A stretch of DNA of 64,000 bases from CAWDLX01 sp963753485 (GCA_963753485.1 CAVWCL010000001.1:124001-188000), one strand, 5' to 3'; positions 18,133-27,551 are shown, counted from the first letter of the stretch. The notes: generated by a model from the sequence alone, not told the origin. A program made the numbers and translations.

Positions 18133-18972
18133 TCAGGTAATAGGATATTGCAGTACTTTTTGGCAATCCTCCGCAGCTCGGTCAGCCGCCCCGCGAAGAT
18201 CGCCGAGACCCGGGCCGTGGCCGAGGATCTCGCGCGAGTACGACGGCAGGACCACGCCGGACAGGCCGGCAAACGTATGCAGATCGGCCGGCTGGGCCCC
18301 CTGCGCGCCGAGGCCCGGCGCCAGCACCGGACCGTTCAGCCGGCTCAGGTCATGACCGGCCGCCCCGGTCGTCGCGCCCACCACGATGCCCACCGACCCG
18401 AGCGGCGTCGAGCCGTCGTTGTACCGGCTCACCTGGTCAATCACGAGCTGGGCCACGCTCAGGCCGCCCTCGGTCACCGCCTCCTGCACCTGCCGGCCGT
18501 CCGGATTCGAGGTCAGCGCGAGGACGAAGACCCCGCCGCCATGCGCCGCCGCCTCAGCCTTGATCGGCTCCAGTGCACCCATTCCCGGGTACGGGCTGAC
18601 CGTGATCGCGTCGCAGCACAGCGGGCTCGCCGGATTCAGATACGCCTGCCCGTACGCCTGTGCCGTGGAGGCGATGTCGCCGCGCTTGACATCGAGGAGC
18701 ACGATCGCCCCGGCCGCGCGCGACTGTCGGATTGTCGACTCCAGCACGGCGATTCCGGCAGAGCCGAAACGTTCGAAAAACGCCGATTGCGGCTTCAGCA
18801 CGGCGAGCCGGCCCGCGAGTGCCTCGACCACCGTGGCGGCGAACGTCGCCAGTCCGGCCGGCGAGTCGGCCAGCCCCCACCGAGCCAGCAACTCGGGATG
18901 CGGATCGATGCCGACACAGAGCGGCCCCCGGGCGGCGACGGCCCGGTGCAGGCGGGCGCCGAATGTCTCCAT
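18133..18972 (-). CDS. pyrF: Orotidine 5'-phosphate decarboxylase
   Basis: 279 residues from the ATG at 18972 with GAGAGGAG five bases upstream; longer starts overlap pyrD. This is the long group-2 OMP decarboxylase of actinobacteria. LCVGIDPHPELL gives the first catalytic Asp, LLDVKRGDIASTAQAY the D-x-K-x-x-D signature, and ITVSPYPGMGALEP and PGLGAQGA the phosphate site. Final step to UMP. Its start lies 47 bases downstream of the pyrD stop. Confidence 0.95.
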   Translation of the reverse strand: METFGARLHRAVAARGPLCVGIDPHPELLARWGLADSPAGLATFAATVVEALAGRLAVLKPQSAFFERFGSAGIAVLESTIRQSRAAGAIVLLDVKRGDIASTAQAYGQAYLNPASPLCCDAITVSPYPGMGALEPIKAEAAAHGGGVFVLALTSNPDGRQVQEAVTEGGLSVAQLVIDQVSRYNDGSTPLGSVGIVVGATTGAAGHDLSRLNGPVLAPGLGAQGAQPADLHTFAGLSGVVLPSYSREILGHGPGLGDLRGAADRAAEDCQKVLQYPIT

Positions 18973-19019
18973 AGCACTCCTCTCCGCCGCCGGTCCGGGC
19001 CGGGCTCCGCCGCGGCTGT

Positions 19020-20099
19020 TCACCCTGCAGCAGCGTACGACGATCGGTGGGCCGCCCGGGCCCGGCCGATGGCGCGCACCAGGCCGGGTCCGCGGTAGAT
19101 GAGTCCGGTGTACAGCTGGACGAGGCTGGCGCCGGCGTCGAAGAGACGCCGCGCGTCGTCCGGTTCAAGGATGCCGCCCACGCCGATGACCGGCAGCCGC
19201 CCGCCCGCCTCCCGGTGGACAAACGCGACCACGGCCCGGGCCCGGGTGGCGAGCGGATGTCCGCTCAAACCACCCGGCGTCCCGGCCCGGGTCGTGTCCG
19301 CCGGCGCCAGCCCGCTACGGGCGAGCGTGGTGTTCGTCGCGATGACGCCGGCGACACCGCGGGCCAGGCAGACCTCGATCGCCTCGGCGATGGCCTGCTC
19401 GGTCAGGTCGGGCGCCACCTTCACCAGGATCGGCGTGGGGCGCCGCGGCCCGGCCAGGGTGACCGCCTCGGCCATGAGCGCGCGCAGCAGCTCGTCGAGC
19501 GTCGACCGGTCCTGCAACGAGCGCAGACCCGGGGTGTTCGGCGAGCTCACGTTGACCGCCCAGTAGTCCGCATACGGGTGCAGCCGCCGCATGCTGGCGA
19601 CGTACTCCCCGGCCGCCTCGGCCATCGGCGTCAGCTTCGACTTGCCCAGGCTGATGCCGAGCGGTACGCCGAGCCCGCCGCGGCGGCGCAGCTCGCCCAG
19701 CCGGTCGGCGAGCGCGCTCGCGCCGGCGTTGTTGAACCCCATCCGATTGATCAACGCAGCCGAATCGGGCAACCGGACCAGCCGGGGCCGGTCGTTGCCC
19801 GGCTGGGGCGCTCCGGTGACCGTGCCCACCTCGATGAAGCCGAAGCCCAGGGCGGGCCAGGCCGGCAACGCCAGCCCGTCCTTGTCCAGGCCGGCGGCGA
19901 GCCCCACCGGGTTGGGGAATGTGATCCCGAATGCCTGCGTCGGGGCGCTCACCGCATACCGGCGCCGCAGCACCGCGAGTAGGCGCGGTCGGCGGGCGAG
20001 CGCCGCCAGTCGGCGCAGCGTCCAGTCGTGCGCCGCCTCCGGATCCCCGCCGCCGATCCGGAACAGGAGCGGCCGGCCCACCCGCTCATAGACCCCCAC
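19020..20099 (-). CDS. pyrD: Dihydroorotate dehydrogenase (quinone), class 2
   Basis: 359 residues if started at the GTG at 20099 (VGVYERVGRPLLFRIGGGDP), the N-terminal amphipathic membrane-binding helix of class 2 enzymes. The open frame continues upstream to 20150 only because it runs through the palindromic element, so that extension is rejected. FMN and substrate motifs: PNPVGLAAGLDKDG, NRMGFNNAGA, NVSSPNTPGLRSLQ and GVGGILEPDDARRLF. The catalytic Ser lies in VSSPNTPG. Translation start is not certain because the ribosome-binding site lies against the codon. Confidence 0.93.
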   Translation of the reverse strand: MGVYERVGRPLLFRIGGGDPEAAHDWTLRRLAALARRPRLLAVLRRRYAVSAPTQAFGITFPNPVGLAAGLDKDGLALPAWPALGFGFIEVGTVTGAPQPGNDRPRLVRLPDSAALINRMGFNNAGASALADRLGELRRRGGLGVPLGISLGKSKLTPMAEAAGEYVASMRRLHPYADYWAVNVSSPNTPGLRSLQDRSTLDELLRALMAEAVTLAGPRRPTPILVKVAPDLTEQAIAEAIEVCLARGVAGVIATNTTLARSGLAPADTTRAGTPGGLSGHPLATRARAVVAFVHREAGGRLPVIGVGGILEPDDARRLFDAGASLVQLYTGLIYRGPGLVRAIGRARAAHRSSYAAAG

Positions 20100-20108
20100 C
20101 CCCTTTCC

Positions 20109-20172
20109 CGTCGATCTAGGGCTTGCGTACGTGATTGGAGATCGAACCATGTGCCTACGCCCTAGATCGACG
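20109..20172. repeat. 64-bp palindromic element, copy 2 (contains carB stop)
   Basis: Starts cgtcgatctagggcttgc and ends cctacgccctagatcgacg, arms pairing over about 25 bases with a few mismatches, loop ATTGGAGATCGAAC. The carB stop TAG (20155-20157) and its last codons (RRSRA) lie inside it, and pyrD starts 10 bases beyond its other end. It therefore occupies the whole carB-pyrD junction. Confidence 0.95.
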
Positions 20173-23100
20173 AGGATGGGGGCGCAGGGTGGCGTGCAGC
20201 TCCTGCAGGGGCTGGACCGAGAGCTCGCCCCGGATGAGGGCCTCGATCCCCATCACCGCGGCCGCCGCCCCGGGCACCGTGGTGATGCAGGGCACGTCGG
20301 TGGCGACCGCCGCCGCGCGGATCTCGTACCCGTCGATGCGGGGCCCGCTGCCCTGCGGCGTATTGATGATCAGCGCGATCTCGCCGGCGGCGATGAGCGA
20401 GACCGCGTCCCGGCCGGACTCGCCATGCTCGAAGTGCTTGTGCACGATCTCGCAGGCGACCCCGTGGCGGCGCAGCACCTCGCCGGTGCCGGTGGTGGCG
20501 ACGATCTCGAAGCCGAGGTCGGCCAACCGCTTGACCGGGAAGATCATCCCTCGCTTGTCCCGGTTGGCCACGGTCACCAGGACCTTCCCGTGGGTCGGCA
20601 GCGACCCGTACGCGGCCGCCTGCGACTTGGCGAAGGCGTGGCCGAACGAGACGTCGATGCCCATGACCTCGCCGGTGGACTTCATCTCCGGACTCAGGAG
20701 GTTGTCCAGCCCGCGGCCGTCGGCGGTGCGGAAGCGTTTGAACGGCAGCACCGCCTCCTTCACCGCGATCGGTCCACCCACCGGCGACGAGCCGCCGTCA
20801 CCGGTGGCCGGCAGCAGCCCCTCGGCCCGCAGCTCGCCGATGGTGGCGCCGAGCATGATCCGGGCGGCCGCCTTGGCCAGCGGCACCGCGGTCGCCTTGG
20901 AGACGAACGGCACGGTGCGCGACGCCCGCGGGTTCGCCTCCAGCACGTAGAGCGCGTCGTCCTTCAGCGCGTACTGGACATTGAGCAGGCCCCGGACCCC
21001 GACGCCGTGGGCGATCGCCTCGGTGTAGCGGCGGATCGTGACCACGTCGGTGGAGGCGAGCGTGATCGGCGGCAGCGCGCAGGCGGAGTCTCCGGAGTGG
21101 ATACCGGCCTCCTCGATGTGTTCCATGATCCCGCCGAGGTACACCTCGCCGGTCGCGTCGACCAGGGCGTCCACGTCGATCTCGATCGCGTCGTCGAGGA
21201 AGCGGTCCACCAGCACCGGGTGGTCTGGTGAGATCTCGGTGGCCCGCCCGATGTACGCCCGCAGAGTCGCGTCCTCGTACACGATCTCCATGCCGCGACC
21301 ACCGAGCACATAGGACGGACGAACCAGCACCGGATACCCGATCTCGTCGGCGATGACCCGCGCCTCGTCGAATGAGGTGGCCAGCCCGTGCGCCGGCGTC
21401 AGCAGGCCCGCCTCGCCGAGGAGACGGCCGAACGCGCCGCGCTCCTCGGCCAGGTGGATCGATTCCGGCGAGGTGCCCACGATCGGTACCCCGGCCGCCT
21501 TGAGTCGCCCGGCCAGGCCGAGCGGGGTCTGCCCGCCCAACGCCACGATCGCGCCGACCACTCCCGGGCCGCCGCCGGCCCGGCCGGACGCGTGCTCGGC
21601 ATGCCACACCTCGAGCACGTCCTCGAAGGTGAGCGGTTCGAAGTAGAGCCGGTCGGCGGTGTCGTAGTCGGTGGAGACCGTCTCCGGGTTGCAGTTGACC
21701 ATCACGGTCTCGTACCCGGCCGCCCGCAGCGCCATCACCGCGTGCACGCACGAGTAGTCGAACTCGATACCCTGCCCGATCCGGTTCGGCCCCGAGCCCA
21801 GGATGAGCACCTTCGCCCGGTCCGACGCAGCGACCTCGGTCTCCTCATCGTAGCTGGAGTAGTGGTACGGCGTGGCCGCCCGGAACTCGGCCGCGCAGGT
21901 GTCGACCGTCTTGTAGACCGGGCGCAGGTCGAGGCGGTGGCGCAGCACCCGGACCCCGTCCTCGCCGGCCAGCTCCGGGCGCAGCGCGGCGATCTGGCGG
22001 TCGGCCAGCCCAGCCCGCTTGGCTCGCCGCAGCAGGGCCAGGTCGAGCACGGCGGCGGCCATGATCTCGGCGCGCAGGTCGACCAGCGACGCGACCTGGT
22101 CGACGAACCACCCGTCGATGCCGCTCGCCGCACTCACCTGGGCCACGCTGCCACCCAGCCGCAGCGCCCGTTCCACCGTGTAGAGCCGGCCGTCGTGCGG
22201 GGTCGCGACCGCGTCCAGAGTGGACTCCAGGGTTGCCCCGGCCGGATCCTCGACGCTCCAGAACCCGGCCGCCGTCGTCTCCATCGAGCGCATCGCCTTG
22301 TTCAGCGCCTCGGTGAAGTTGCGGCCCAGCGCCATCGCCTCACCGACCGACTTCATCGTCGTGGTCAGCTCCGGGTCGGCACCGGGGAACTTCTCGAACG
22401 CGAACCGCGGAATCTTGACCACCACGTAGTCCAGCGCCGGCTCGAACGCCGCCGGGGTCTGCCCGGTGATGTCATTGTCGATCTCGTCGAGGGTGTAGCC
22501 GATGGCGAGCTTCGCGGCGATCTTCGCAATCGGGAAGCCGGTGGCCTTCGAGGCCAGCGCCGACGAGCGCGACACCCGCGGGTTCATCTCGATCACGACG
22601 AGCCGGCCGTCGACGGGGTTCACCGCGAACTGGATGTTGCAGCCGCCGGTGTCCACGCCCACCGCACGCAGCACCGCGATGCCGAGGTCACGCATCGACT
22701 GGTACTCCCGGTCGGTGAGGGTCATCGCCGGCGCCACCGTGACCGAGTCGCCGGTGTGCACGCCCATCGGGTCGATGTTCTCGATCGAGCAGACCACGAC
22801 CACGTTGTCGTTGCGGTCGCGCATCAGCTCCAGCTCGAACTCCTTCCAGCCGAGCACGCTCTCCTCGACCAGCACCTCGCCCACCGGCGACGCGGCCAGC
22901 CCGGCACCGGCGAGGCGGTCCAGCTGGGCCGCCGTGCGTGCCAGCCCGGAGCCAAGGCCGCCCATGGTGTACGAGGGGCGGATGACCACCGGCAGACCCA
23001 GCTGCGCCGCCGTCTCGTGCACCTCGGCCAGGGTGTGGCATACCCGGGACCGGGGAACGGCACCACCGGCGTCGGCCACGATCTCCTTGAAGAGCTGTCG

Positions 23101-23484
23101 ATCCTCGCCACGGCGGATGGCGTCGATGTCGGCTCCGATGAGGCGCACCCCGAACTTTTCGAGGATGCCGGCCTCGTGCAGGGCGACCGCGGTGTTCAAC
23201 GCGGTCTGCCCACCGAGGGTCGCCAGCACCGAGTCCGGGCGCTCGCGGGCGATCACCTTCTCCACGAACTCCGGCGTTATCGGCTCGATGTAGGTCGCGT
23301 CGGCGAACTCGGGGTCGGTCATGATGGTGGCCGGGTTCGAGTTGATCAGAGACACCCGCAGACCCTCGGCCCGCAGCACCCGGCAGGCCTGGGTGCCCGA
23401 GTAGTCGAACTCGCACGCCTGCCCGATGACGATGGGCCCGGACCCGATGACCAGCACGTGGGCGATGTCGCTGCGCCTAGGCAT
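20155..23484 (-). CDS. carB: Carbamoyl-phosphate synthase large subunit
   Basis: 1109 residues from the ATG at 23484 (MPRRSDIAHVLVIGSGPIV), which overlaps the carA stop by 8 bp (ATGCCTAG). Two ATP-grasp halves: one with LVIGSGPIVIGQACEFDYSG, RPSYTMGGLGSG and IEMNPRVSRSSALASKATG; the second with LILGSGPNRIGQGIEFDYSC, RPSYVLGGRGMEIVY and LEANPRASRTVPFVSKATA. A C-terminal MGS-like domain carries allosteric control. The last five residues before the stop are encoded by the palindromic repeat, an apparent insertion into the 3' end. Confidence 0.97.
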   Translation of the reverse strand: MPRRSDIAHVLVIGSGPIVIGQACEFDYSGTQACRVLRAEGLRVSLINSNPATIMTDPEFADATYIEPITPEFVEKVIARERPDSVLATLGGQTALNTAVALHEAGILEKFGVRLIGADIDAIRRGEDRQLFKEIVADAGGAVPRSRVCHTLAEVHETAAQLGLPVVIRPSYTMGGLGSGLARTAAQLDRLAGAGLAASPVGEVLVEESVLGWKEFELELMRDRNDNVVVVCSIENIDPMGVHTGDSVTVAPAMTLTDREYQSMRDLGIAVLRAVGVDTGGCNIQFAVNPVDGRLVVIEMNPRVSRSSALASKATGFPIAKIAAKLAIGYTLDEIDNDITGQTPAAFEPALDYVVVKIPRFAFEKFPGADPELTTTMKSVGEAMALGRNFTEALNKAMRSMETTAAGFWSVEDPAGATLESTLDAVATPHDGRLYTVERALRLGGSVAQVSAASGIDGWFVDQVASLVDLRAEIMAAAVLDLALLRRAKRAGLADRQIAALRPELAGEDGVRVLRHRLDLRPVYKTVDTCAAEFRAATPYHYSSYDEETEVAASDRAKVLILGSGPNRIGQGIEFDYSCVHAVMALRAAGYETVMVNCNPETVSTDYDTADRLYFEPLTFEDVLEVWHAEHASGRAGGGPGVVGAIVALGGQTPLGLAGRLKAAGVPIVGTSPESIHLAEERGAFGRLLGEAGLLTPAHGLATSFDEARVIADEIGYPVLVRPSYVLGGRGMEIVYEDATLRAYIGRATEISPDHPVLVDRFLDDAIEIDVDALVDATGEVYLGGIMEHIEEAGIHSGDSACALPPITLASTDVVTIRRYTEAIAHGVGVRGLLNVQYALKDDALYVLEANPRASRTVPFVSKATAVPLAKAAARIMLGATIGELRAEGLLPATGDGGSSPVGGPIAVKEAVLPFKRFRTADGRGLDNLLSPEMKSTGEVMGIDVSFGHAFAKSQAAAYGSLPTHGKVLVTVANRDKRGMIFPVKRLADLGFEIVATTGTGEVLRRHGVACEIVHKHFEHGESGRDAVSLIAAGEIALIINTPQGSGPRIDGYEIRAAAVATDVPCITTVPGAAAAVMGIEALIRGELSVQPLQELHATLRPHPRRSRA

Positions 23485-24598
23485 GAGCCGCGGTCCCTTC
23501 GACGCACCCGAGGAACCGGTCGAAGAGCGGGTCGGCGTCGTGTGGTCCGGCCGCCGCCTCCGGGTGGTACTGCACGGTGAAGGCGGGCACATCGCGGCAG
23601 CGCAGTCCCTCGACCACGCCGTCGTTGAGGCAGACGTGGCTCACCTCGACCAGCCCGAACTCCGTCTCGACCGCGGCTTCGGGGCCCGCCCGGACCGCGA
23701 AGCCGTGGTTGTGCGCGCTCACCTCGACCCGACCGGTGCTCCGATCAAGCACCGGCTGGTTGATCCCGCGGTGCCCATAGCCGAGTTTGTACGTGTCGAA
23801 GCCGAGCGCGCGGCCGAGGATCTGGCTGCCGAAACAGATGCCGAGCAGGGGAATCCGCCGCCGCAGGACCTCCCGCGCGAGCGCGACCGGGCCGTCGGCG
23901 GTGCCCGGATCGCCCGGTCCGGGCGAGAGGAAGACCGCGTCCGGGCCGACCGCGAGCAGGTCCTCCAGTGTGGATGCTGCCGGCAGCACGTGGGTGGTCA
24001 CCCCGCGGACGGCCAGGCGCCGGCCGATGTTGCGCTTGATGCCGAAATCGAGCGCGGCGACGGTGTACCGGTGCCGGCCGGTCGCGCTCACCGTGTACGG
24101 CCGCGGGGTGGAGACCTCGGCCGAGAGGTCGGCGCCGAGCATCGGGGGCGAGGCGAGCACCCGCTCGCGCAGCCGACCGGCATCGAAGTCCACACTGGAG
24201 ATGCCTGCGCGCATGGCGCCCCGCTCACGCAGGTGCCGGGTGAGCGCCCGGGTATCTACCCCGCAGATGCCGACCACACCCTCGGCCGCCAACCGGTCCT
24301 CCAGGCCGGCAGTGCTGCGCCAGTTCGACGGCGTCCGGGCCGGATCGCGCACCACATACCCGGCCACCCAGATCCGATCGGACTCGTCGTCGTCCGGGTT
24401 GACCCCGGTGTTGCCGATGTGTGGCGCAGTCTGGATGACGACCTGGCGGTGGTAGGACGGGTCGGTGAGCGTCTCCTGATAGCCCGTCATCGCGGTGCTG
24501 AACACCGCCTCGCCCACCGTCTCGCCGACGCTGCCGTACGCCTCGCCGGCAAACGCGCGGCCATCTTCGAGCACCAGCAGAGCGGGTCGGCGTCGCAC
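23477..24598 (-). CDS. carA: Carbamoyl-phosphate synthase small subunit
   Basis: 373 residues from a GTG that overlaps the pyrC stop by one base (TAGTG). N-terminal domain: LLVLEDGRAFAGEAYGSVGE, FSTAMTGYQETLTDPSY. Class I glutamine amidotransferase domain: FLSPGPGDPG, LGICFGSQILGRALG with the nucleophile Cys, and the catalytic His/Glu in VQYHPEAAAGPHD. It supplies ammonia to CarB. Longer upstream reading is pyrC in another frame. Confidence 0.96.
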   Translation of the reverse strand: MRRRPALLVLEDGRAFAGEAYGSVGETVGEAVFSTAMTGYQETLTDPSYHRQVVIQTAPHIGNTGVNPDDDESDRIWVAGYVVRDPARTPSNWRSTAGLEDRLAAEGVVGICGVDTRALTRHLRERGAMRAGISSVDFDAGRLRERVLASPPMLGADLSAEVSTPRPYTVSATGRHRYTVAALDFGIKRNIGRRLAVRGVTTHVLPAASTLEDLLAVGPDAVFLSPGPGDPGTADGPVALAREVLRRRIPLLGICFGSQILGRALGFDTYKLGYGHRGINQPVLDRSTGRVEVSAHNHGFAVRAGPEAAVETEFGLVEVSHVCLNDGVVEGLRCRDVPAFTVQYHPEAAAGPHDADPLFDRFLGCVEGTAAHA

Positions 24599-25878
24599 TA
24601 CCGCACGGCCTTTCCGTCCAGCACCGTGGGCCGGCCGTGCCGGAACGTCGCGATCACCCGACCGGTCAGCTGCATTCCCTGGTACGGCGTGTTGCGGCTG
24701 CGACTGGCTAGCGCGACCGCCTCGACCGTCCACTGTGCCGCGGGGTCGAACAGGGTGAGGTTCGCCGGCCGGCCGGGTTCGGGGCCATGTCCGTGCTCGG
24801 CCAGCCCGGCTATCCGGGCCGGGGTGCGGGACATCCGCTCGGCCACCCCCGGCCAGCCCAGCTCGTCACCGACCGTGTCGACCACGATGGCGAGTGCGGT
24901 CTCCAGCCCCACCATGCCCGGGCGGGCGTAGGACCACTCACACTCCTTGTCCTGGACGGCATGCGGCGCGTGGTCGGTGGCGACCGCGTCGATGACCCCC
25001 TCGACCAGTCCGGCGCGCACCGCGGCCACATCGGCCGCGGTGCGCAGCGGCGGGTTCACCTTGAACACCGGGTCGTAGCCCTCGGCGCGCTCGTCGGTGA
25101 GCAACAGGTGGTGCGGCGTGACCTCCGCGGTGACCCGGATGTCGCGGCGCTTGGCCCAGCGCAGGATCTCCACCGATCCGGCCGTGGAGACATGGCACAC
25201 GTGCAGCCGCGCGCCCACGTGCCCGGCGAGCAGCACGTCCCGGGCGATGATCGCCTCCTCGGCGACCGCCGGCCAGCCGGGCAGACCCAGGCGGGCGGAG
25301 ACCTCCCCCTCGTGCAGCTGCGCGCCCTCGGTGAGGCGCGGCTCCTCCGCGTGCTGCGCGATCACGCCGTTGAAGGCCTTGACGTACTCAAGCGCCCGCC
25401 GCATCAGCCGGGGATCGCTGACACACTGCCCGTCGTCGGAGAAGATCCGCACCCGGGCGGCGGAGTCGGCCATCGCGCCCAGCTCGGCCAGCCGCTGTCC
25501 AGCCAGCCCGACGGTGACCGCGCCGACCGGTTGGACGTCCACGAGGCCGGCCTCCCGGCCCAGGCGCCACACCTGCTCGACCACCCCCGCGGTGTCGGCC
25601 ACCGGGGAGGTGTTCGCCATCGCGCAGACCGCGGTGTACCCGCCCAGAGCCGCCGCCCGGGACCCGGTCTCGACCGTCTCGGCGTCCTCCCGGCCGGGTT
25701 CGCGCAGGTGGGCATGCAGATCCACGAGACCGGGCAGCGCGATCAGCCCGTCCGCCTCGACCACCTCGGCGCCCCGCGCCGACAGGCCCGGGCCGACCTC
25801 GACCACCAGGCCGTCGCGCAGCAGCAGGTCGGTCGGCTCCCCGTCGACGATCCGGGCGCCCCGGACCAGGTAGCTCAT
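24598..25878 (-). CDS. pyrC: Dihydroorotase
   Basis: 426 residues from the ATG at 25878 (MSYLVRGARIVDGEPTDLLL). An in-frame ATG eight codons earlier (25902) overlaps the pyrB stop as ATGA and may be the coupled start; the extra MSERSEPK is not a family feature. Metal ligands: DLHAHLREPG, the QHAEEP His, the CHVS His and ATDHAPH. This class I (TIM-barrel) dihydroorotase closes carbamoyl aspartate to dihydroorotate. Confidence 0.94.
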   Translation of the reverse strand: MSYLVRGARIVDGEPTDLLLRDGLVVEVGPGLSARGAEVVEADGLIALPGLVDLHAHLREPGREDAETVETGSRAAALGGYTAVCAMANTSPVADTAGVVEQVWRLGREAGLVDVQPVGAVTVGLAGQRLAELGAMADSAARVRIFSDDGQCVSDPRLMRRALEYVKAFNGVIAQHAEEPRLTEGAQLHEGEVSARLGLPGWPAVAEEAIIARDVLLAGHVGARLHVCHVSTAGSVEILRWAKRRDIRVTAEVTPHHLLLTDERAEGYDPVFKVNPPLRTAADVAAVRAGLVEGVIDAVATDHAPHAVQDKECEWSYARPGMVGLETALAIVVDTVGDELGWPGVAERMSRTPARIAGLAEHGHGPEPGRPANLTLFDPAAQWTVEAVALASRSRNTPYQGMQLTGRVIATFRHGRPTVLDGKAVR

Positions 25879-25898
25879 TTTTGGCTCGCTGCGCTCAC

Positions 25899-26825
25899 TC
25901 ATGGGCGGCCGCCGAGCATCAGGTAGAGCACGGCCATCCGCACGCTGACCCCGTTCGCCACCTGCTCGACGATGGTGGAGCGGGTCGAGTCGGCCACCTC
26001 CGGCGAGATCTCCATCCCCCGGTTCATCGGGCCGGGGTGCATCACGATCGCGTGGGCCGGCAGCGCCCGCATCCGGTGCGCGTCCAACCCGTACCGGCGG
26101 GCGTACTCGCGCTCCGAGGGGAAGAACGAGTCACCCATGCGTTCGCGCTGCACCCGCAGCATCATCACCACGTCGGCGCCGGGCAGCACCGCGTCCAGGT
26201 CGTAGCAGACGTCGACCGGCCACGACTGCACCCCCACCGGCAGCAGCGTGGGCGGCGCGACCACGGTGAGGTGGGCGCCCAGGGTGTGCAGCAGGTGCAC
26301 GTTGGAGCGGGCCACCCGGCTGTGCAGCACGTCGCCGACGATGGCCACCTTGAGCCCCCCGAGCCGCCCGTGCCGGCTGCGCATGGTGTAGGCGTCCAGC
26401 AGCGCCTGCGTCGGGTGCTCGTGGGTGCCGTCGCCGGCATTCACCACGCTGCCCTCGACCCAGGTCGCCAACCGGTGCGGCGCGCCGGCGGCCGGGTGTC
26501 GGATGACCACGGCATCGGCCCCCATCGCCTGCAGGGTGAGCGCGGTGTCCTTGAGGCTCTCGCCCTTGGAGACGCTCGACCCCGATGCCGAAAAGTTGAT
26601 CACATCGGCGCTCAGCCGCTTCGCCGCCGCCTCGAACGAGATCCGGGTCCGGGTCGAGTCCTCGTAGAACAGGTTCACCACCGTCCGGCCGCGCAGCGTC
26701 GGCAGCTTCTTCACCTGGCGCCCGGCGGTGCGGGCCATCTCGGTCGCCGTGTCCAGCACCGTGGTCGCCGCCTCGAGGCTCAGGTCGGCCGTGGTGAGCA
26801 GATGCTTCGTGCCCAGTGCGCTCAT
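25899..26825 (-). CDS. pyrB: Aspartate carbamoyltransferase catalytic subunit
   Basis: 308 residues. Carbamoyl-phosphate loop FYEDSTRTRISFE, the HPTQALLDAYTM motif, and MHPGPMNRGMEI near the C-terminus. ATG overlaps the pyrR stop as ATGA. No pyrI regulatory subunit is adjacent, as is usual outside the enterobacteria. Second gene of the pyrRBC-carAB-pyrDF operon. Confidence 0.96.
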   Translation of the reverse strand: MSALGTKHLLTTADLSLEAATTVLDTATEMARTAGRQVKKLPTLRGRTVVNLFYEDSTRTRISFEAAAKRLSADVINFSASGSSVSKGESLKDTALTLQAMGADAVVIRHPAAGAPHRLATWVEGSVVNAGDGTHEHPTQALLDAYTMRSRHGRLGGLKVAIVGDVLHSRVARSNVHLLHTLGAHLTVVAPPTLLPVGVQSWPVDVCYDLDAVLPGADVVMMLRVQRERMGDSFFPSEREYARRYGLDAHRMRALPAHAIVMHPGPMNRGMEISPEVADSTRSTIVEQVANGVSVRMAVLYLMLGGRP

Positions 26826-27448
26826 GCTCTGCTCCCCATCGCCCGGTCGCTTCCCGCCGCCCCGTCGCTTCCCTGGTCGCGTGGCACGATCCGGATGCCG
26901 TCGGTGCCGTCGATCTCGGCCAGCCGGACCTGGACGACCTCGTCGAGCGCGGTTGGCAGGTTCTTGCCCACGTAGTCGGCGCGGATGGGCAACTCGCGGT
27001 GGCCCCGGTCGACCATCACGGCGAGTTGCACCTGGCGCGGGCGGCCCAGGTCGGCGAGGGCGTCCAGCGCGGCCCGGATGGTCCGGCCCGAGTAGAGGAC
27101 ATCGTCGACCAGGATCACCCGGTGACCGTCGATACCGGCGGCCGGCAGCTCGGTCGGGCCGACCGGTCGGGCGGCGCGAAGCCGCAGGTCGTCGCGGTAC
27201 AGCGTGACGTCGAGGGTGCCGGTGGGCACCTCGATCCCCTCGAAGGCGCGGATGCGGGCGGCCAGCCGGCGGGCCAGCGGGGCCCCTCTGGTCGGGATGC
27301 CCAGCAGGATGGTGTCGCGACCACCGTCGGTCTTCTCCAGCACCTGGTGGGCGATCCGGTCAACGATCCGGGTCAGATCGGCCTCGGAGGCGACCATTTT
27401 GCCCGCTCTGTCGGCATTGACCTGCCGATCATGACCATGATGAGTCAT
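26822..27448 (-). CDS. pyrR: Bifunctional pyrimidine operon regulator / uracil phosphoribosyltransferase
   Basis: 208 residues. The PRPP-binding motif VILVDDVLYSGRTIRAALDA is intact, with TILLGIPTRGAPLARRLA before it. PyrR binds UMP/UTP and a stem-loop in pyr mRNA; in mycobacteria this represses translation. Start at the ATG at 27448 with GGGGAAGG about seven bases upstream; a PyrR-loop-like sequence overlaps that region. The C-terminal 20 residues (SDGAAGSDRAMGSRA) are low complexity. First gene of the pyr operon, divergent from bldD. Confidence 0.95.
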   Translation of the reverse strand: MTHHGHDRQVNADRAGKMVASEADLTRIVDRIAHQVLEKTDGGRDTILLGIPTRGAPLARRLAARIRAFEGIEVPTGTLDVTLYRDDLRLRAARPVGPTELPAAGIDGHRVILVDDVLYSGRTIRAALDALADLGRPRQVQLAVMVDRGHRELPIRADYVGKNLPTALDEVVQVRLAEIDGTDGIRIVPRDQGSDGAAGSDRAMGSRA

Positions 27449-27457
27449 GTGACCGCC

Positions 27458-27482
27458 TTCCCCGCCTCACGGGACGGGTCGT
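27458..27482 (-). promoter_or_regulatory. Putative PyrR-binding loop over pyrR ribosome-binding site
   Basis: On the minus strand GTCCCGTGAGGCG (27463-27475) matches the PyrR-binding consensus ARUCCNGNGAGGYU at about 12 of 14 positions, flanked by CCCG and CGGG that would form the stem. The 3' side of this stem runs into the GGGGAAGG ribosome-binding site of pyrR, so PyrR binding would hide it. Autogenous translational control like that known in mycobacteria is inferred. Confidence 0.7.
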
Positions 27483-27551
27483 TAAAGGACGTTGTACTGG
27501 TCAGTGAGCCTAGCAATCCTCGTGATGTAAGGAACGGCAGTGCCAGAACAC

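Noticed and set aside
20100..20150. Longer pyrD start in the palindrome (MVRSPITYASPRS)
   Set aside because: These codons come from the repeat; homologous PyrD proteins begin at the YERVGRPLLF helix.
21388..23580. 730-codon plus-strand reading frame
   Set aside because: Antisense to carB; low-complexity His/Arg/Asp composition typical of the complementary frame of a high-GC gene, with no domain.
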